Source of the DNA: Entonaema liquescens
Taxonomy: Eukaryota > Ascomycota > Sordariomycetes > Xylariales > Xylariaceae
Direction: 5' to 3'
Assembly (NCBI GenBank): GCA_902805475.1
Contig: CADCSX010000011.1
Coordinates: 372,001 to 436,000 of the forward strand
DNA: 64,000 nucleotides
Position 1 is the stretch's first letter, and each line of letters begins with the position of its first letter. Under the pieces are notes generated by a model. The model saw only the letters and a program-made list of their open reading frames with translations, did not search any database and was not told where the DNA came from. A program made the translations under genes and the position numbers. Shown piece by piece: positions 1-12,450 of this stretch.

Positions 1-907
1 GTCTAGTTCCGTGGTAATGCGGCGGCCAAGCACGGTGTTTTCACCCACGCCGTCCCAGGCGAATGTCAGCTTTCCCGGCCACCAGCTGAAAACTTCTTGA
101 GCGAATGTTTCGTTGTGCATGTTCGTGTTGAAGGAGTACCCTACGTCATTCGCTTGCACGACTAGTTCGCGCACTTTAGACGCGAGTAGCTCGGCGCCAG
201 TGTAAGGGGATATCTGGTCGGGGCCCGAGTTAAGGAGGTTGAACATGTTATCAAAGTACCCTATAACGGCGAGAGTGATGGAGTTGTCTGCTGAAGTGGA
301 CAGGAGATAACGATACGATGAAACTATTTGAGTGAATCTTTAGTTAGATACAACACCATCGCGCATCTTAATTCTTAGCGAATGGAATCGCTGCCGCACC
401 TGGATCAGGGGTATTGGCCCCGTCTTGAATATCTTGTGTGAAGTTATGTGTCAAGCCCACAACATACGGTCCAAATTCTGGGTGGCCCGGCAGTCTTGTC
501 TATGTTATAATTCAATGAATATAATCTGACTTGCGCCATTTTGGAGATTTAAGACATACTAAGTTGTTGACAGGCTTTTGGATCGCTACCGGGATTGATG
601 GATACCCGAAAAAGGTATTGATTGCATCAATGGCTGGTGGAACGTATCGACTATTCTCACCTACATGATAATTATCACGATTAATCAGCATGAACTATAT
701 AACGAAAGCTTTGAACTCTGGAGGAGATATACTTGACATAACTCCGATGAGTTCAACTTCTCCCCAGCTTTGAAGTATACCGCTTAACCCAATGGCTAAT
801 GGGTCATCATCAAATGACAAGAGGTCCGTGTCAATAATGAGTCTCTTCTTACTGCACAAGGCGCCGCCTGCAAATATGTGGAGCGCTAGGAGGTTTAAGA
901 GCCTCAT
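1..907 (-). CDS. Inosine/uridine-preferring nucleoside hydrolase-like protein (3' end cut by window edge)
   Basis: Hydrolyses the N-glycosidic bond of nucleosides if active; the N-terminus (MRLLNLLALHIFAGGALC) looks like a signal peptide, so it is probably secreted. My exon model on the minus strand is 907-733, 660-560, 499-400 and 323 to beyond base 1, with GT..AG introns and matching phases. Exon 1 carries IIDTDLLSFDDD, the Asp-rich calcium/ribose site (family form DTDPGxDD). Later exons carry DAINTFFGYPSIPV, VVGLTHNFTQDIQDGAN and SADNSITLAVIGYFDN, all typical of the family. No stop interrupts the joined frame. Seen: motifs and splice sites. Inferred: secretion and activity. The missing C-terminal end lies left of the window. 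Confidence 0.85.
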
Positions 908-2012
908 GTTGAAGACTGATATTCGGAGTACTTCAGATTTAGGATTAGGAAAATGTTCAAGATGAATAATTCCCGAACAATTTCACGACTCACTCTATAA
1001 GAGTTGAAATCAAATACAATATAGAGTTGTGTCCACCCATGCTGACTAAATGAGGGGTGATGGTTTCTTTTGAGGATCAGATCCTTTTGGATATCTGCTC
1101 GTTATCATGGGGGTCCCAGCCTACCTCGCCATGGTCCGCAAGGCCAAGCAAGTATAAGTCTTATATGGCTCACTATCTTGACTGCCTGCATGCATGAGGT
1201 ATGCATGCATTTGCATAAGTCAATCTCCATACCACCGTGGCTGATGCGTTTGGTATCACAAAACCTGACGATGAGGACGTGACGTGATAAGCTCCGCTCA
1301 TAAGGCCAGCAACTCCGGTAGAAAGGCGGTAGACACATAAAATCTGACTTGGAATTCTGATGATCATTTGAATTACCTATGGGTGAACACTCCTCAAACT
1401 TAGAAAACCCCCCCTAACTATACATTTTTAATCCTATGGTTACAGGTCATCGTCATATCACGATCAATGCTACTGGTGTGAAATGAAATTGTTTCGTTGT
1501 CCGTGCGCTATGCAAACATAATCTCCTTTTATGGATCGCGAGGTGATGTGGTACACCACTGATTGAATCCTGTGCCTAGACCTGACCTGCCAATAGAAGA
1601 CGCCTATTTAAGACGTGTAAGAGTAGCCCTTCACTAGCCTTTCTTTATGTTCTAACAGGGTCACCTTGATCCGGCGTACTCAGTATTTTTCCGTATCCTG
1701 CCACAAATGAACCACATCCTTAGGCCGAGTGCGCATGATCATTGATGCTCCTAAATAAGAAAAAGGGATGAGAACTCCGTCTGTCGGCAGCCTTAACGTA
1801 GTCACTTGCCGTTCCCCTAACGCCGGTCCCAAATTGATGCCTTGTTACAAAAGACTGGTATCTAAAGATACGGATGTCAAAAGAACTTATTATAGAATGA
1901 GGACAAAGGGAAAAACACTCGTGGATGTGTAGAGGATAGACATGGATATGTAGTCAGTGATGTAAATACCCGGGTGGAAAATATCACCCTTGCTGTGCAA
2001 TAGCCGAGTTGC
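908..2012. other. Intergenic; upstream of the nucleoside hydrolase, downstream of the FHA gene
   Basis: No credible gene on either strand. A small imperfect repeat of CATGCATG lies near 1188-1210. The rest is unremarkable promoter and 3' flank. Confidence 0.6.
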
Positions 2013-4350
2013 TTATTGCTCAAGTCTTGGTTGCGGCTGCCACCCATTTATATAAGCCATTAAACCCATGCCAAAAAGTACAACTCCAATCATGGATGCG
2101 TAAGGCATACTGTTTGCTAATGCGTGATCGCGTGGTAGGAGTCCCGGGGTTGTAGAATATGGTGTTATGGTATTGGCTCTTGAGAGCGTAGGTTGGTCAA
2201 TAGGTTCGCTAGAACTTGACTCACCCTGGCTTGAGCCTGGGGGCGACGTCCCAGTTACAGCGGAGAACTTCTTGAGAATCACACTTGCGTCGTTGGAGTT
2301 CTCGATAGAATGGGAATTTGATAGGGCCTTCTCCCGTGCAGCAACTTCTCTTGCTTCAGCATCTTTCCGAATCTGCAAAGCCATTTCCGCCAGACTTTTG
2401 CGGTCTGCATCTCTTTCAGCTTCAGCTGTCTCGGCTCGCTGCTTGAAAGCATCCAGCTGCAGTCGTAAATCCCTGATTTCCAACACCATTGACTCAATTT
2501 GAGTATGTAATTGTGAAGCAGAAGCTTCAATGGCTTCGGTTTGCGGAGTCGTCTCTTCCATGCCACTGGGAATATTGTTGATGATAGGTGATGCTTCATC
2601 TATAGGGGGTTCGAAGGCTTCTTCTAGAGCGGTCTCTTCGGTTCCTGGCTTCACGGGAACGCCATTTGTCTTTACGCTAGAGGTTTCTTCTAATCTTCTG
2701 GCCAACTCCTCAGCGAGTTCTCGAGCTCTTCGCTCTTTCTGCAAGGTTTCCTCAAGGTCTCGCATACGTGAACTCTGATTTTCTATCTCGCGCTTCGCGT
2801 TATTTAAGGCCTCCGTCAGCTGTAGAATCTGGCTCGTGTTACCATCCTGTCGAACCGGTGACATATTCTGGTTGGGCTGTTTGGGTCGCTCCGTGATACC
2901 TCGCTTTAGCGACGGAACGTCGGGTTTCTCGGGTAAGGGCTGTTGTGGTGGAGGTGCTGGAGGATCAGAGAATCGGGTTTTGTTGTCGGACCTGAATGAT
3001 ATCCCATTTCCATTGATGATTTGCGACCGTGGCTCGGGTATTTCGGGCTTCTCAATATCTTTGATATCATCTTTTGTCAGGAGCCCTTGGACAAACTGAT
3101 TTGTTCGACCTAGGTCTTGCGACTGAAGACGTTGGGTTCGCATTTCATGCTAAATATAGTTAGATAATGATGCATTGTGGGTGACGAGTATTGCCTACCT
3201 GAAGTCGCTTTACAATTTGCTCGGTGCTAATAGGTGAAAAGAATAGGCCTCGTTGATGACCCATTGCATTTCCTTGGGATCCCATCATGCTCCCTCCCGC
3301 AATAATCCGACCATTACTTGCCATAGAAGCTTGACTTCCTGTTCTCGGCCGGGCTGGAAGGCCACCTTGCGGTCCCATCATCATCATCGAGCCATTCGTA
3401 GGATCGAGATCGCCGAAATTCATATCGAGTAAATTGCTGGAAGGATTTAAGAAGCCCGCATGTTCAACCTTTGCCGCTACCTTATGATGTACAATCGTCT
3501 TCTGATCCTCACTAACAATATCAATACCCAACTCTAAATGATCGTTGGTTTGCAATTCATGCGGCTCTGACTCGCGATTCTCTTGTGACAATCTCGTACC
3601 ATTAACAAAGGTACCATTCGAAGACTTGACATCGCGAATCCAGATCTTCCCCTGACGATCCGCCCAAATCTCTGCATGTTGGCGAGAAAGGACCTTTGAG
3701 TCAAAGAAACCATTAATCGGGGTCGGGACAGTTTTTGCATTCGTCTGACGACCAATCCTAAGGGTCTCAGGGGAGAATGGGACAGAAATCGTCTTGCGCT
3801 CGAATGTTCCGTTCAGAGATAAGAGATATAAAACAGGTTGGTTCCCACCAGGTAGCGAATCAGTCATAGGGCGAGACATGCCTTGTTGCGCTCCAATCAT
3901 GCCCTGGGAAGGCAATACCGGCGAGGGTGAATGCATTGGCGCAGATCCATTTATGCCACTGACAAGCTGCGGACGGCCTGCGGACATTCTTACAAAGTCT
4001 GACTGAGCATCTGGCTTCGGAGATGGCCACGGGGCTTTTGGTTGAGGTCGTTTTCTTGATCCAGCACCATTACTCCATGCGCCCATATCACCCGATGCTG
4101 GTACAGGATTGCCATTCGTCTGGGAGCCAGTCGTAGCGATAGTTGAAGTCGATGATACGGATGAATTCGAAGAAATGGAGGAGGATGAGTTGTTTCGCTG
4201 CAGGTTCTTTCGGGGCAGAAACATCCGGTTCAGCTCGTCAGGATTCATGGGATTGATCTGACCGGCGTGTCCGCCGTTAATACTCCATGCCGGCCGGTTG
4301 TGCTGAGCAAAAGTTGGCGGGCTTGCGACAGCCGTCATGAGGAAGAACAA
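2013..4350 (-). CDS. pro45: FHA-domain, tail-anchored STRIPAK component (PRO45/HAM-4/SLMAP-like)
   Basis: Two exons, 4350-3199 and 3149-2013, joined in phase 0 across a 49-nt intron (KRLQ then HEMRT). The ATG at 4338 (MTAVASPP) is an equally good start. Order: Ser/Asn-rich disordered N-terminus; FHA domain around residues 165-290 with RIGRQ, SRQHAEIW and SSNGTFVNG, the phosphothreonine-binding signature; a long coiled coil (Leu/Glu/Arg-rich, about residues 490-670); a single C-terminal membrane helix (SMIGVVLFGMGLMAY). This layout is that of SLMAP and its fungal homologues (PRO45 in Sordaria, HAM-4 in Neurospora, Far9/10 in yeast), which anchor STRIPAK at nuclear, ER and mitochondrial membranes and are needed for hyphal fusion and sexual development. 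Length (about 760 residues) fits. Role is inferred from family membership. Confidence 0.9.
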
Positions 4351-5911
4351 CGGGATGGAATGCGAGATGAAAAGGGAGCGTGTGGATGAGGACGCAGACT
4401 AAGAAGCCGAGTCGGGGGGTTAAGCGGGCCCCTTCTGTTGATCATGCACGCGACCGGAACCAGCAAAGTGGGAATTATGTGTATTGATAGAAAGAAGCGA
4501 TCGAGAAGTAGAAGGGGTGTTTGTACGCGAAATGTTTGCTGATGTTGTTTCTCTAAACAGTGATTTAAAAAAAAATTTGGTTAGTTAAAGGGGGTTTTTT
4601 CCATAAAGTCAAAGACGAGGGTAACGGCCAACTGATTGAAGATTGATTACGGGAACACCGGGGTGACAGGGAAGACGTCAAATATGATTTGTGCGCGGTA
4701 AGAGAAAAAGAGATTTGGAAGTTTTTGAGAGGTTTGAAATACATACCATGCGAATTTCGAAGGGGGTATCTAGGCGACGATATGTGATTGGAAATATGGT
4801 TGAATTATTAAAAAGGTACAACAACTTTCTAGGCGATGTGAGAGGAGCAACAACTTTTTGGAGGATGTGGTCGTTCAAAGATTTGGAGTTGCCAGGCCCC
4901 GTGTTGAGGTCGGTCGCTCTTTTGCTGGCTAATCCCGTTACAATTAATGTCCTGTAATCCTCATACGCACTACGTATTCTGTATTCAACCAAGGTGTGAA
5001 GGGTGGGAAGGTACCTACCCTACTCAAAGTAGGTACAGAGTTACTTTACTAAGCGCTCTACATGCCTTAGCAACTTTTTTAATGTGGCAACGACATGGGT
5101 TCGATACAGCGAATGACAAGCCTGAAGAGAGCCGCAACTTCCATGTTACCTTCTATTCTTTCTTTTGTTGTATTTTTTCTTCTCGCCTTTTGCAAGTGCG
5201 ATCATCGTAGGTACTGTAGCAAGATTCAGAATGTACCTACGTTCCTGAATGAGACAGCATACATATATTATATTATAAAGTGACAATTCGCACATACGTA
5301 TGTGTCAAACTAATCATAGGTGTTCCTAAATACATGTATTAACAAGATTTGCAATTTACTCTAAACCTTATGAATCAACTACCTTTTTGGTATCTGGATG
5401 TACCTAAGGATTCGATTGTACGCATTTACCTTTCCAGGGATGGAAGTCACAGGCGCATGCGACGCGATGTGTTGTGTACTATGTACATGTACTGCGATCT
5501 GTGATTCACGTGATGTTTCGCTGATAGCGGTAAAGCGCTAAAACATTCATGACACATCTGCACATGCATCAGGTTCGATCAAGCAGGTACGTACCTACGT
5601 ATGCAAATAACGTATGTAGGCACTTAAAGCACATTTTGTTTCTTTATCGATAATCTCATATCTGGAGGCCTACTATGTAATCATTCAGCCGTGCCAAGAA
5701 TCTGGAGATCCCGGCTTTACAACGGTTGATTTGCGAAATCATTTGCGAAATCATTTCCAAGAACCTCGGAAGAAGCAGTGAGAGAGGTAGAGTGGTTCCA
5801 CCAGCCAGCAAAATCAACTCAGCTCACTACGATTCCCAAACCTCCTCTTCTAAGGTATAATACCGTAGTAAAGATCTAGTCGGTGGCCTAGAGATTTGAA
5901 TTAGCCAAAAG
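4351..5911. other. Divergent promoter region between pro45 and mgr2
   Basis: No gene seen; open frames here are short and lack family features. It contains several TACCTA/TAGGTA boxes (about 5010-5035 and 5585-5620), a hexamer spread through most spacers of this window. Confidence 0.6.
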
Positions 5912-6502
5912 ATGCCGCCTGTTCCAACAACCCGTGGGCCGCAAGGCCCCTCCACCGTCGACAAACGTTGGTAATCCCAAAGACCCTAGATGCTTAAGGC
6001 CAAGCATCGCTGACGCTGTTTTATTCCATAGTTAAAATGGGAGCTATGATGGGCGGTAGTATGTGCCTAACTACAATGATTCTCCGAACTCTGAGCTTTG
6101 ACTAAAAATTCATCACAGCTGTCGGCGTCATTATCGGTTTCATTTTCGGTATACTTTATCCCCCGCCCGAAACATATGGCTCCGCGGAAATTACGTAGCT
6201 AATGCCCGGCCCTTAGGAACGGTGAACATATTTAGATATGGTGCCGGACAGAACGGTATCATGCGAACTTTGGGCCAATATATGCTGGGATCTGGCGCTA
6301 CGTTCGGGTATGTGGAACTCAAGATCTTGTCAAAACCGGATGTAACTTGGTGCTGATAATTGCGCATAGTTTCTTCATGTCTATCGGAAGCGTCATCAGA
6401 ACCGATGCGTCCCCTATCGCTGTCGAAGCATTTGCACGAGCACAGCGACGGCCTTTTATCATGCCCCCGCAATCAAGCGCGTATCGACCACGAAGTCAAT
6501 AG
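5912..6502 (+). CDS. mgr2: Mitochondrial MGR2/ROMO1 family protein, five tiny exons
   Basis: A 110-residue protein from exons 5912-5966, 6032-6055, 6119-6148, 6217-6307 and 6370-6502; the phases close exactly on TAG at 6500. Mgr2 is a small inner-membrane protein with two membrane helices that couples TIM23 to TIM21 and gates lateral release of preproteins; ROMO1 is the animal homologue. Seen: GPSTVDKLKMGAMMG, VGVIIGFIFGTVNI, then RYGAGQNGIMRTLGQYMLG, SGATFGFFMSIGSVIRTD, which is the family signature almost residue for residue. The longest exon is 133 nt, so simple ORF finding misses the gene; a 185-residue open frame at 6360-6917 is only an overlapping shadow. The first intron has a weak donor (GTTGGT). 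Confidence 0.9.
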
Positions 6503-7133
6503 AACTTTACCTACACTCATAGTACCGCCGCGGAGCTTGAGCTCAAATCCGAGGACCCGAAACTACATAATTTTAGCGTCCGCGTTTTTTTTTTCTGCTT
6601 CGCTTTTCATAGTTCTGAAGAAAAGTTATGGACAATTAACTGAGACAAACAAAATCCATCAACTAAAGAAATCTCTATCATCAAGGATGTTAGACTGGAC
6701 GGAACTATGGGTCGATCTGATATTGAGCTTCCAATGGCCATACTGGCTAGGGGGTTGTACTATATCCGAATGTCTTGTATATACTAATTCTGACAGCTCT
6801 GAGACAGAGATGTCGAGTGAAGCCTTACGCCACACCTCTGATAATCAAAAGCAACAACACTACCGTCGATTATATCTAACTCCTGACTTATTAACCAGGT
6901 ATTACCCGAAAACGTAATCTACCAGACGTGGCTTTAGAATACCAAGGAATTACACGGTATCGGATAGCTACAGCTAGATTGACTCGTCGAGTGAGCGACA
7001 CGACAAACAGGCAAGTCTACGGGTTTTCGCATTTTTAAAATCCCATGCCGACTGCATCTCGTATCATACCATCCACATTTCCCTCGAGATATGTTTACTT
7101 TATTTCTTAAGCATGTTTTTCCACACATGTTCT
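6503..7133. other. 3' flank of mgr2
   Basis: No supported gene. One long frame overlaps the last mgr2 exon and then runs through low-complexity sequence. Confidence 0.5.
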
Positions 7134-7849
7134 TTACATCATGGCGTACCCCAATCCAATTTCCGGACCAGCCACATCGAAGCCATACGCTCGTGGGGGA
7201 ATCATGGCAAAATTAGATCCCTTGACCTGAGCCAATCTAAGGGCATCCCAGTTTCCAGGTACGGGATACCTAGATACGCTTAGAGCGCCCTTATTTCTAT
7301 CTAGGTTGATGTATAGTCTATTCAGTTCTTCCCTCTAATGCCGTCTCTTTCTTGTAACCTTTACTTATGATACCAACTTCCAAGCATAACTCGAAATTTC
7401 TACTGCTTTGAGAATGTTTCAGTTATAACCGGCGAGTAGCAGAGGAACGCTAGTTAAAGTGAGGCACTTTGTTTATTTTCGTGACGGCAATCTACGTTCC
7501 TATCACGAAAATGAATACGAAGCTCGGGACCTGAAGAAAACAGTGGGCCTACGCGATTGTCTCAGACATCGTCCCTCTCCTGCATACAATTTTACGGGTC
7601 GAGGCTTGAGACATTTCGAAGAGGCTGATGATATATCTCAATAATCCAGGAGAAGTCATTTTCGAAGCCAATCGCTTACAGTTGGCTCTCGTCCAACTTC
7701 CTTGTTAGCTATCAACAGCTCTTAACGATGGCCAATGGTCAAGTAGCACCCGATTGGTTCAGCGTGCACCACATCAGCCTTTCACGCATATGTTGTCGCT
7801 CAACATTAAGGGCCTTTTTCCCGGTAGGGCCTCGTAGCTTATAAGCCAT
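7134..7849 (-). CDS. Possible multi-exon gene or relic of unknown function
   Basis: Not recognised. Three minus-strand stretches read like protein. At 7849 an ATG opens MAYKLRGPTGKKALN and about 20 more residues. Around 7600 there is LRNVSSLDP followed by a GTAAA donor. At the 3' end about 65 residues are open with no stop (including RYPVPGNWDALRLAQ and FAMIPPRAYGFDVAGPEI) up to TAA at 7136-7134, preceded by a plausible 39-nt intron with acceptor CATTAG. I could not join the pieces into one unbroken model, so this may be a decayed gene. It lies just upstream of, and divergent from, the laccase. Confidence 0.3.
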
Positions 7850-8222
7850 ATGAAAATCTCGTTTGACAGGTCCGGGATGTAACCCACCAGTTATGAGATG
7901 CTAGCCGCAATGCCGATGACGCTTACAATACCCTTTCCAGGGCGGGAACCAATTATATAGACATTAAAAAGGGATCATGCCCGTGTCTCAAAGTTTTCGT
8001 ATGATTACCTTCGGAACGCTGTACCCCTGTGGAGATAAGCGAGCCTGTCAGGTTATCTAATATCATATAATGGTTTAGCCTACGTGACCTGGAATGCGAA
8101 TCGTTTCTTTCGTTTATAGATTGTCGGGACTCCCACGTAGTTACTCTGGTCAACCTCGACCTCTTTCCCTCCTTAGTTCACTGGCTTCGTTGAGGCCGTC
8201 CGATCGTTAATTTCTTTTCGTA
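7850..8222. other. Laccase upstream region
   Basis: Promoter space of the laccase, shared with the possible divergent gene at 7849. No motif stands out. Confidence 0.5.
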
Positions 8223-10279
8223 ATGGGGTTCCTCGAGTTTTGCTGTTGCTTAGTGGGTGAGCTTTCGTTGACCGCACAGAATGGGTAAGAGAGAAATCTA
8301 TTCCAATGTTTTCATTTGGTAAATAACCTAGCAATGGTCGATTAACTTCATGCAGCAATTCCCTCTGGGGTACTCTCTTGGTTCAAACCCTCCCACTCTT
8401 TATCCTTGGGAGCGGTGGATTCAATGCCATCCCATGGGGCGATAGGAACGCTGGTTCAAGTAACCCCTATACCGATGCGCCGCACACCGGGATAACTCGT
8501 AGATACGAGTTCAACATTAGTCGAGGTATAATCGCACCGGACGGGTATCAGAAGGAAGTGTTACTTGTTAACGACCAATTCCCCGGGCCCCTTGTCGAGG
8601 CCAATTGGGGTGATTACATCGAGGTCAAGGTCACCAATTCCATTGACGACGGCCCACCGGAAGGGACCTCGATTCACTGGCACGGGTTTCTCCAAACAGG
8701 AACACCTTGGATGGACGGCGTGCCCGGTGTTTCTCAATGTCCAATCGCACCTAGGAAAAGCTTCACCTACAAATTTCGAGCCGAGCTATACGGTTCGTCC
8801 TGGTATCATTCCCACTATTCCGCTCAGTACGCAGGCGGTCTTTTCGGTCCTGTTGTAGTCTACGGCCCAAGGAACGCAAACTATGATGTAGACCTAGGCC
8901 CAATCATGGTTAATGGTATGTAGATGTTAAGGATTTGAAGAACTACTTATTAACATTAGTATAGACTGGTCGCATAGGGATTATTATGCGGTCGTCCAAG
9001 AGATCATGGGTCCTGACTCGAATGGACTAACCTATTCTGACAACAATCTAATCAATGGCAAAATGAACTTCGACTGCCTTACCATGGACGCTGGTGATGA
9101 TACATCTTGTACAGATAATGCCGGCTTATCCAAGTTCATTTTCCGACCGGGGAAGACTCACCGTCTCCGATTTATCAACTCTGGCTCGGAGGCTACGCAG
9201 CGGATCTCCATCGACGGACATAACATGACAGTTATAGCCAACGATTTTGTTCCCATCAAACCTTATGATACTCAAGTCATCACTCTTGGCGTCGGCCAGC
9301 GAACCGATGTTATCGTCCACGCTCATGCCCGTCCAGGATCAGCATTCTGGCTGAGATCGAACATCACGTCCTGCTCGAGCACCAAGCAGCCGTTGGGTCT
9401 CGCTGCAATCTATTACCAAGGAGCTGATAATATATCTGTACCAACCAGTACGCCATGGGACATTCCAGATCCAGGCACATGCGAGAACGATGATTTGGCC
9501 CTCACTGAGCCATATTATCCTATAGCTCTACCCGAACCATCCTGGACCCAACATATGGACGTCAGCGCATACATCAATTCGAGCGGTAGTTTTCTTTGGG
9601 AATTCGGTGTAAGATTGATTCCAAGCTTGATATTGATAAACATATCTCACATATTTAACAGGGCGTCGCTGCGAGGGTGGACTACAACAATCCAACTCTT
9701 CTCCAGGCTCGAACCAGGGGTGGCTTCGAGTATACAGAAGAGTCTAACCTGATAAACTACGGGACAAATTCATCCATCCGGATCATCGTTAATAACCCCA
9801 CAAAGTCGTAAGTTATCCTTATTGTCTTCTTACCTGAACCAAGCTAAGAACAGCCCCTTAGGCCTCACCCAATACACGCGCACGGTTTGCACATGTACGT
9901 CCTTGCTACTGGGCCTGGCAATTACACCGAAAATTCTCTATCGCGCCTCAATACGAAGAATCCGATGCGTCGTGACGTGCAGATGGTTGGTGCATATAGT
10001 TATCTTGTGGTTCAGCTAGACGCTTCCAAGAGTCCTGGGGTTTGGCCTTTCCACTGCCATGTCGCCTGGCACGCGTCTGCCGGATTTTTCTCCCAGATGC
10101 TGTTCCAGCCGGAGGAGTTGTTCAAGCGCGAATATGATATTCCTCACGATGTCAGCCGAACATGCCGGGACTGGGCCGACTTCACCAGAAACGCCGTTCC
10201 GGACCAAATCGATAGTGGATTGAAGGCAAGAGCACCTGAGATGGCGAAGCAAGAGAGAAGCGCTACCTTGCTACGATAA
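8223..10279 (+). CDS. Laccase-type multicopper oxidase
   Basis: A 617-residue, five-exon gene: 8223-8284, 8332-8915, 8965-9608, 9662-9807, 9862-10279. All phases close. Exon 1 is my inference: it gives an ATG and a strong GTAAGA donor, because the second exon has no in-frame ATG before the copper domains. Copper ligands are all present: HWHG (SIHWHGFLQ), HSH ([13 protein letters not shown]), HPIHAHGLH, and [12 protein letters not shown] near the C-terminus. Domain order is Cu-oxidase_3, Cu-oxidase and Cu-oxidase_2. These enzymes oxidise phenols with reduction of oxygen to water, in melanin or metabolite formation or lignin attack. A hydrophobic stretch ([14 protein letters not shown]) near residue 40 may act as signal anchor; it sits further in than a normal signal peptide, so the true N-terminus is uncertain. 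Confidence 0.9.
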
Positions 10280-10784
10280 ACGCCACGGCGGCTATACACT
10301 AGAGTAAAGGAATTCATCGATCTTTAGGCTGAACCCCAAAGAGATTGTTTTACGCTTCTTTGTTTACATATTGCATCACAGTGGCGTCGGGATAAGGCAA
10401 GGAAAGGGCTTTGGTAGGTAACCCCTGAAGTCATGGAGCTTGGGTAAGGTAGGTAGTTAATGGTTCATGCCAACCTCTTAACGAATGATATTCAATGTAA
10501 ATAATTCTACGTAACACGATTTAGCTTGAAAGATTATATATGTATCTAAACTTCAGCGTCAATTCACTCCTTACTAAATTGTTTGCGTTATGTCATAAGA
10601 TGCTCACTGGCCGACGTTTTTCATCTAATCCCATTCATATGCATAGGCACGTACCTATTCATCTAGACAACGGTACACTTTTTATTTGATCTAGTTGTTC
10701 AATGCCTTTTATCTCGAGACCTTACAAATATCCCTGAGTAGAAACACCCGTCTTATTTAGTTCACTACGTAGCGAAGCCGTGGG
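10280..10784. other. Convergent 3' spacer
   Basis: Lies between the laccase stop and the stop of the minus-strand hypothetical gene. No gene seen. Confidence 0.6.
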
Positions 10785-11426
10785 TTATCTATGGGCTGCT
10801 GCATCCCACGTAGCGAAGCCTTCCTCGAGCCGGAAAAGCGCGCCCATAACATCGCTTTTAAGCTTCCCCATCGTATCGGCTCCGTCAAAGACGATTCCTA
10901 ATTGTTCAAAAGTCTCGATGGCGGCAGCTTGTTGTCGCACGAATCCGATCATCCTATTCAGCGTCTCCAATATCTCCGCATCTTCCGGCTCTATCGGGTT
11001 ATAGACGTCGCGGTCTTTCAGCGCTGCTACAGCCACGGCGCGCAATGATTGCCTGCCGATATCGCTCCCCCAACGGGCTCGGGCCGTGACGGAGAAGTTC
11101 GAGAGCTGGTTGCGGTCTAGCATATGATAGCACGCCGCACCCCATGCGCTGAAAATCTCGTCGAATTGCTGCTTGAAGCCCCCGGTAGTGGATTTACGTT
11201 GTGAGATGAACCGATCGAAAATGTACGTAACGAGATGTTGCTTGATATGCGGGTCACTGAGCTTTCCTGTTACGCATGCTCTCTGAAGATTCTTCAAGAC
11301 CGTTAGGAGACCGGTTGCAGTTTTGGTCTGGCAATCTGGGCATGGTTTTCTCTTGTCTTGAGCTATGTACGCCAGGTTGGCGCCAACACGCGATTTTAGA
11401 CTATGACCACAGGAGAAGTTCGACAT
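10785..11426 (-). CDS. Hypothetical protein with a Cys/His pair cluster at the N-terminus
   Basis: Single uninterrupted frame of 213 residues from an ATG at 11426. The N-terminus has FSCGHSLK and about 20 residues later KPCPDCQ, a Cys-x-His...Cys-x2-Cys arrangement that could bind zinc like half of a RING-type finger. The rest is helical, soluble and without membrane segments; LSNFSVTARARWGSDIGRQ and the acidic C-terminal half are not from a family I know. Codon use and composition are like the neighbours, so I think it is a real gene. Function unknown. Confidence 0.6.
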   Translation of the reverse strand: MSNFSCGHSLKSRVGANLAYIAQDKRKPCPDCQTKTATGLLTVLKNLQRACVTGKLSDPHIKQHLVTYIFDRFISQRKSTTGGFKQQFDEIFSAWGAACYHMLDRNQLSNFSVTARARWGSDIGRQSLRAVAVAALKDRDVYNPIEPEDAEILETLNRMIGFVRQQAAAIETFEQLGIVFDGADTMGKLKSDVMGALFRLEEGFATWDAAAHR

Positions 11427-12450
11427 ATTGGGCAGTAAACTTACAGTAAGTACCAGATAAGCAAATAAAATTAACCGTCTGCCTCTGAATTGTTGAGCTT
11501 TGCAGGGCTTATCAAGGAAAGTTACCGCTTGGTTTGAAAAGGGACTTTATTCTTGTTTATTCTAGATTGCCGTTGTAGCTTTATACTAGTAGCGTGTACC
11601 CATTGTTTGGAATCAGGTCTTGCCTTTGAAATGGAATATAATTCTTTGTGTTGAAACAAGGTGATGCTATTAGCACAATCGAGACTCAACTGATAACAAT
11701 AGCCACTATCTTTAAAGAATCACAAACAACTACGTTCTATTACCTGAGGACTTAGTGAAGCTTTACCTTCGGGTGGTTTAACTGTGTTCCCAAGTAGACA
11801 AGGTTGCAAGATTTAGGTGGTTAGTTGGTTTTTAGTTACTAAACTAACTAAATCTACAATTTTGCTTATACTCAAAGTAGGTGGTACATCGATGATCTTG
11901 GATAACCGGGATATAGGTAGTTAGTTGCAAAGGAACAGTCAAGGTCGTTGGGCATTACAATAGGGTTAAATCACATCTTAACATAGGGATGAGTCTCGAA
12001 ATCGCATGTCTCGGGGATATACCTAAAGCTTCTGACACTCTCTTCGGATTCGAAGACATCCATAACATTTTTGTTTCATACATATACAGAAGGCCGCCCA
12101 TAATTAACCAGAACATATCTATTCCAGTAACAGCTAAATTTAGTCCCGTATTTCCTGAATTATGTCTTATATTAGTTGTTTCTTTATCTTCCCATTGGAT
12201 AACTGCGTGTTGCTTAGACATAAGATAACCTTAAGAAGGTGGTGTATTGATTCAACGCCATCTCCTCCAAAACGAACTTAGTAAAATGTGTGTTGTACTG
12301 CCACAAGAAGCGCCTAAAGTGTACAAAACCGCAGTGAAAAGGGGCGTTTCTAGCTTGCCGAGAGGCTAGTATCTATATGCGATGTAGCATCCTACAAGAA
12401 CCTATAAATAGACGAACTATAATTATTATAAAGGCATACAATGTTTGCAC
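11427..12450. other. Intergenic, no supported gene
   Basis: Two short overlapping opposite-strand frames at 11955-12228 have no family features. An AGTTAGT-type imperfect inverted repeat lies near 11815-11855. Confidence 0.5.

Noticed and set aside
2167..3099. Plus-strand frames opposite the PRO45-like gene
   Set aside because: Shadows of the coiled-coil coding strand; Ser/Leu-rich by complement.
6360..6917. 185-codon plus-strand open frame
   Set aside because: It overlaps the last mgr2 exon in another frame and has no family features.
8378..8923. TTG codon at 8378 as laccase start
   Set aside because: An upstream ATG at 8223 with a GTAAGA donor and in-phase acceptor gives a normal eukaryotic start.
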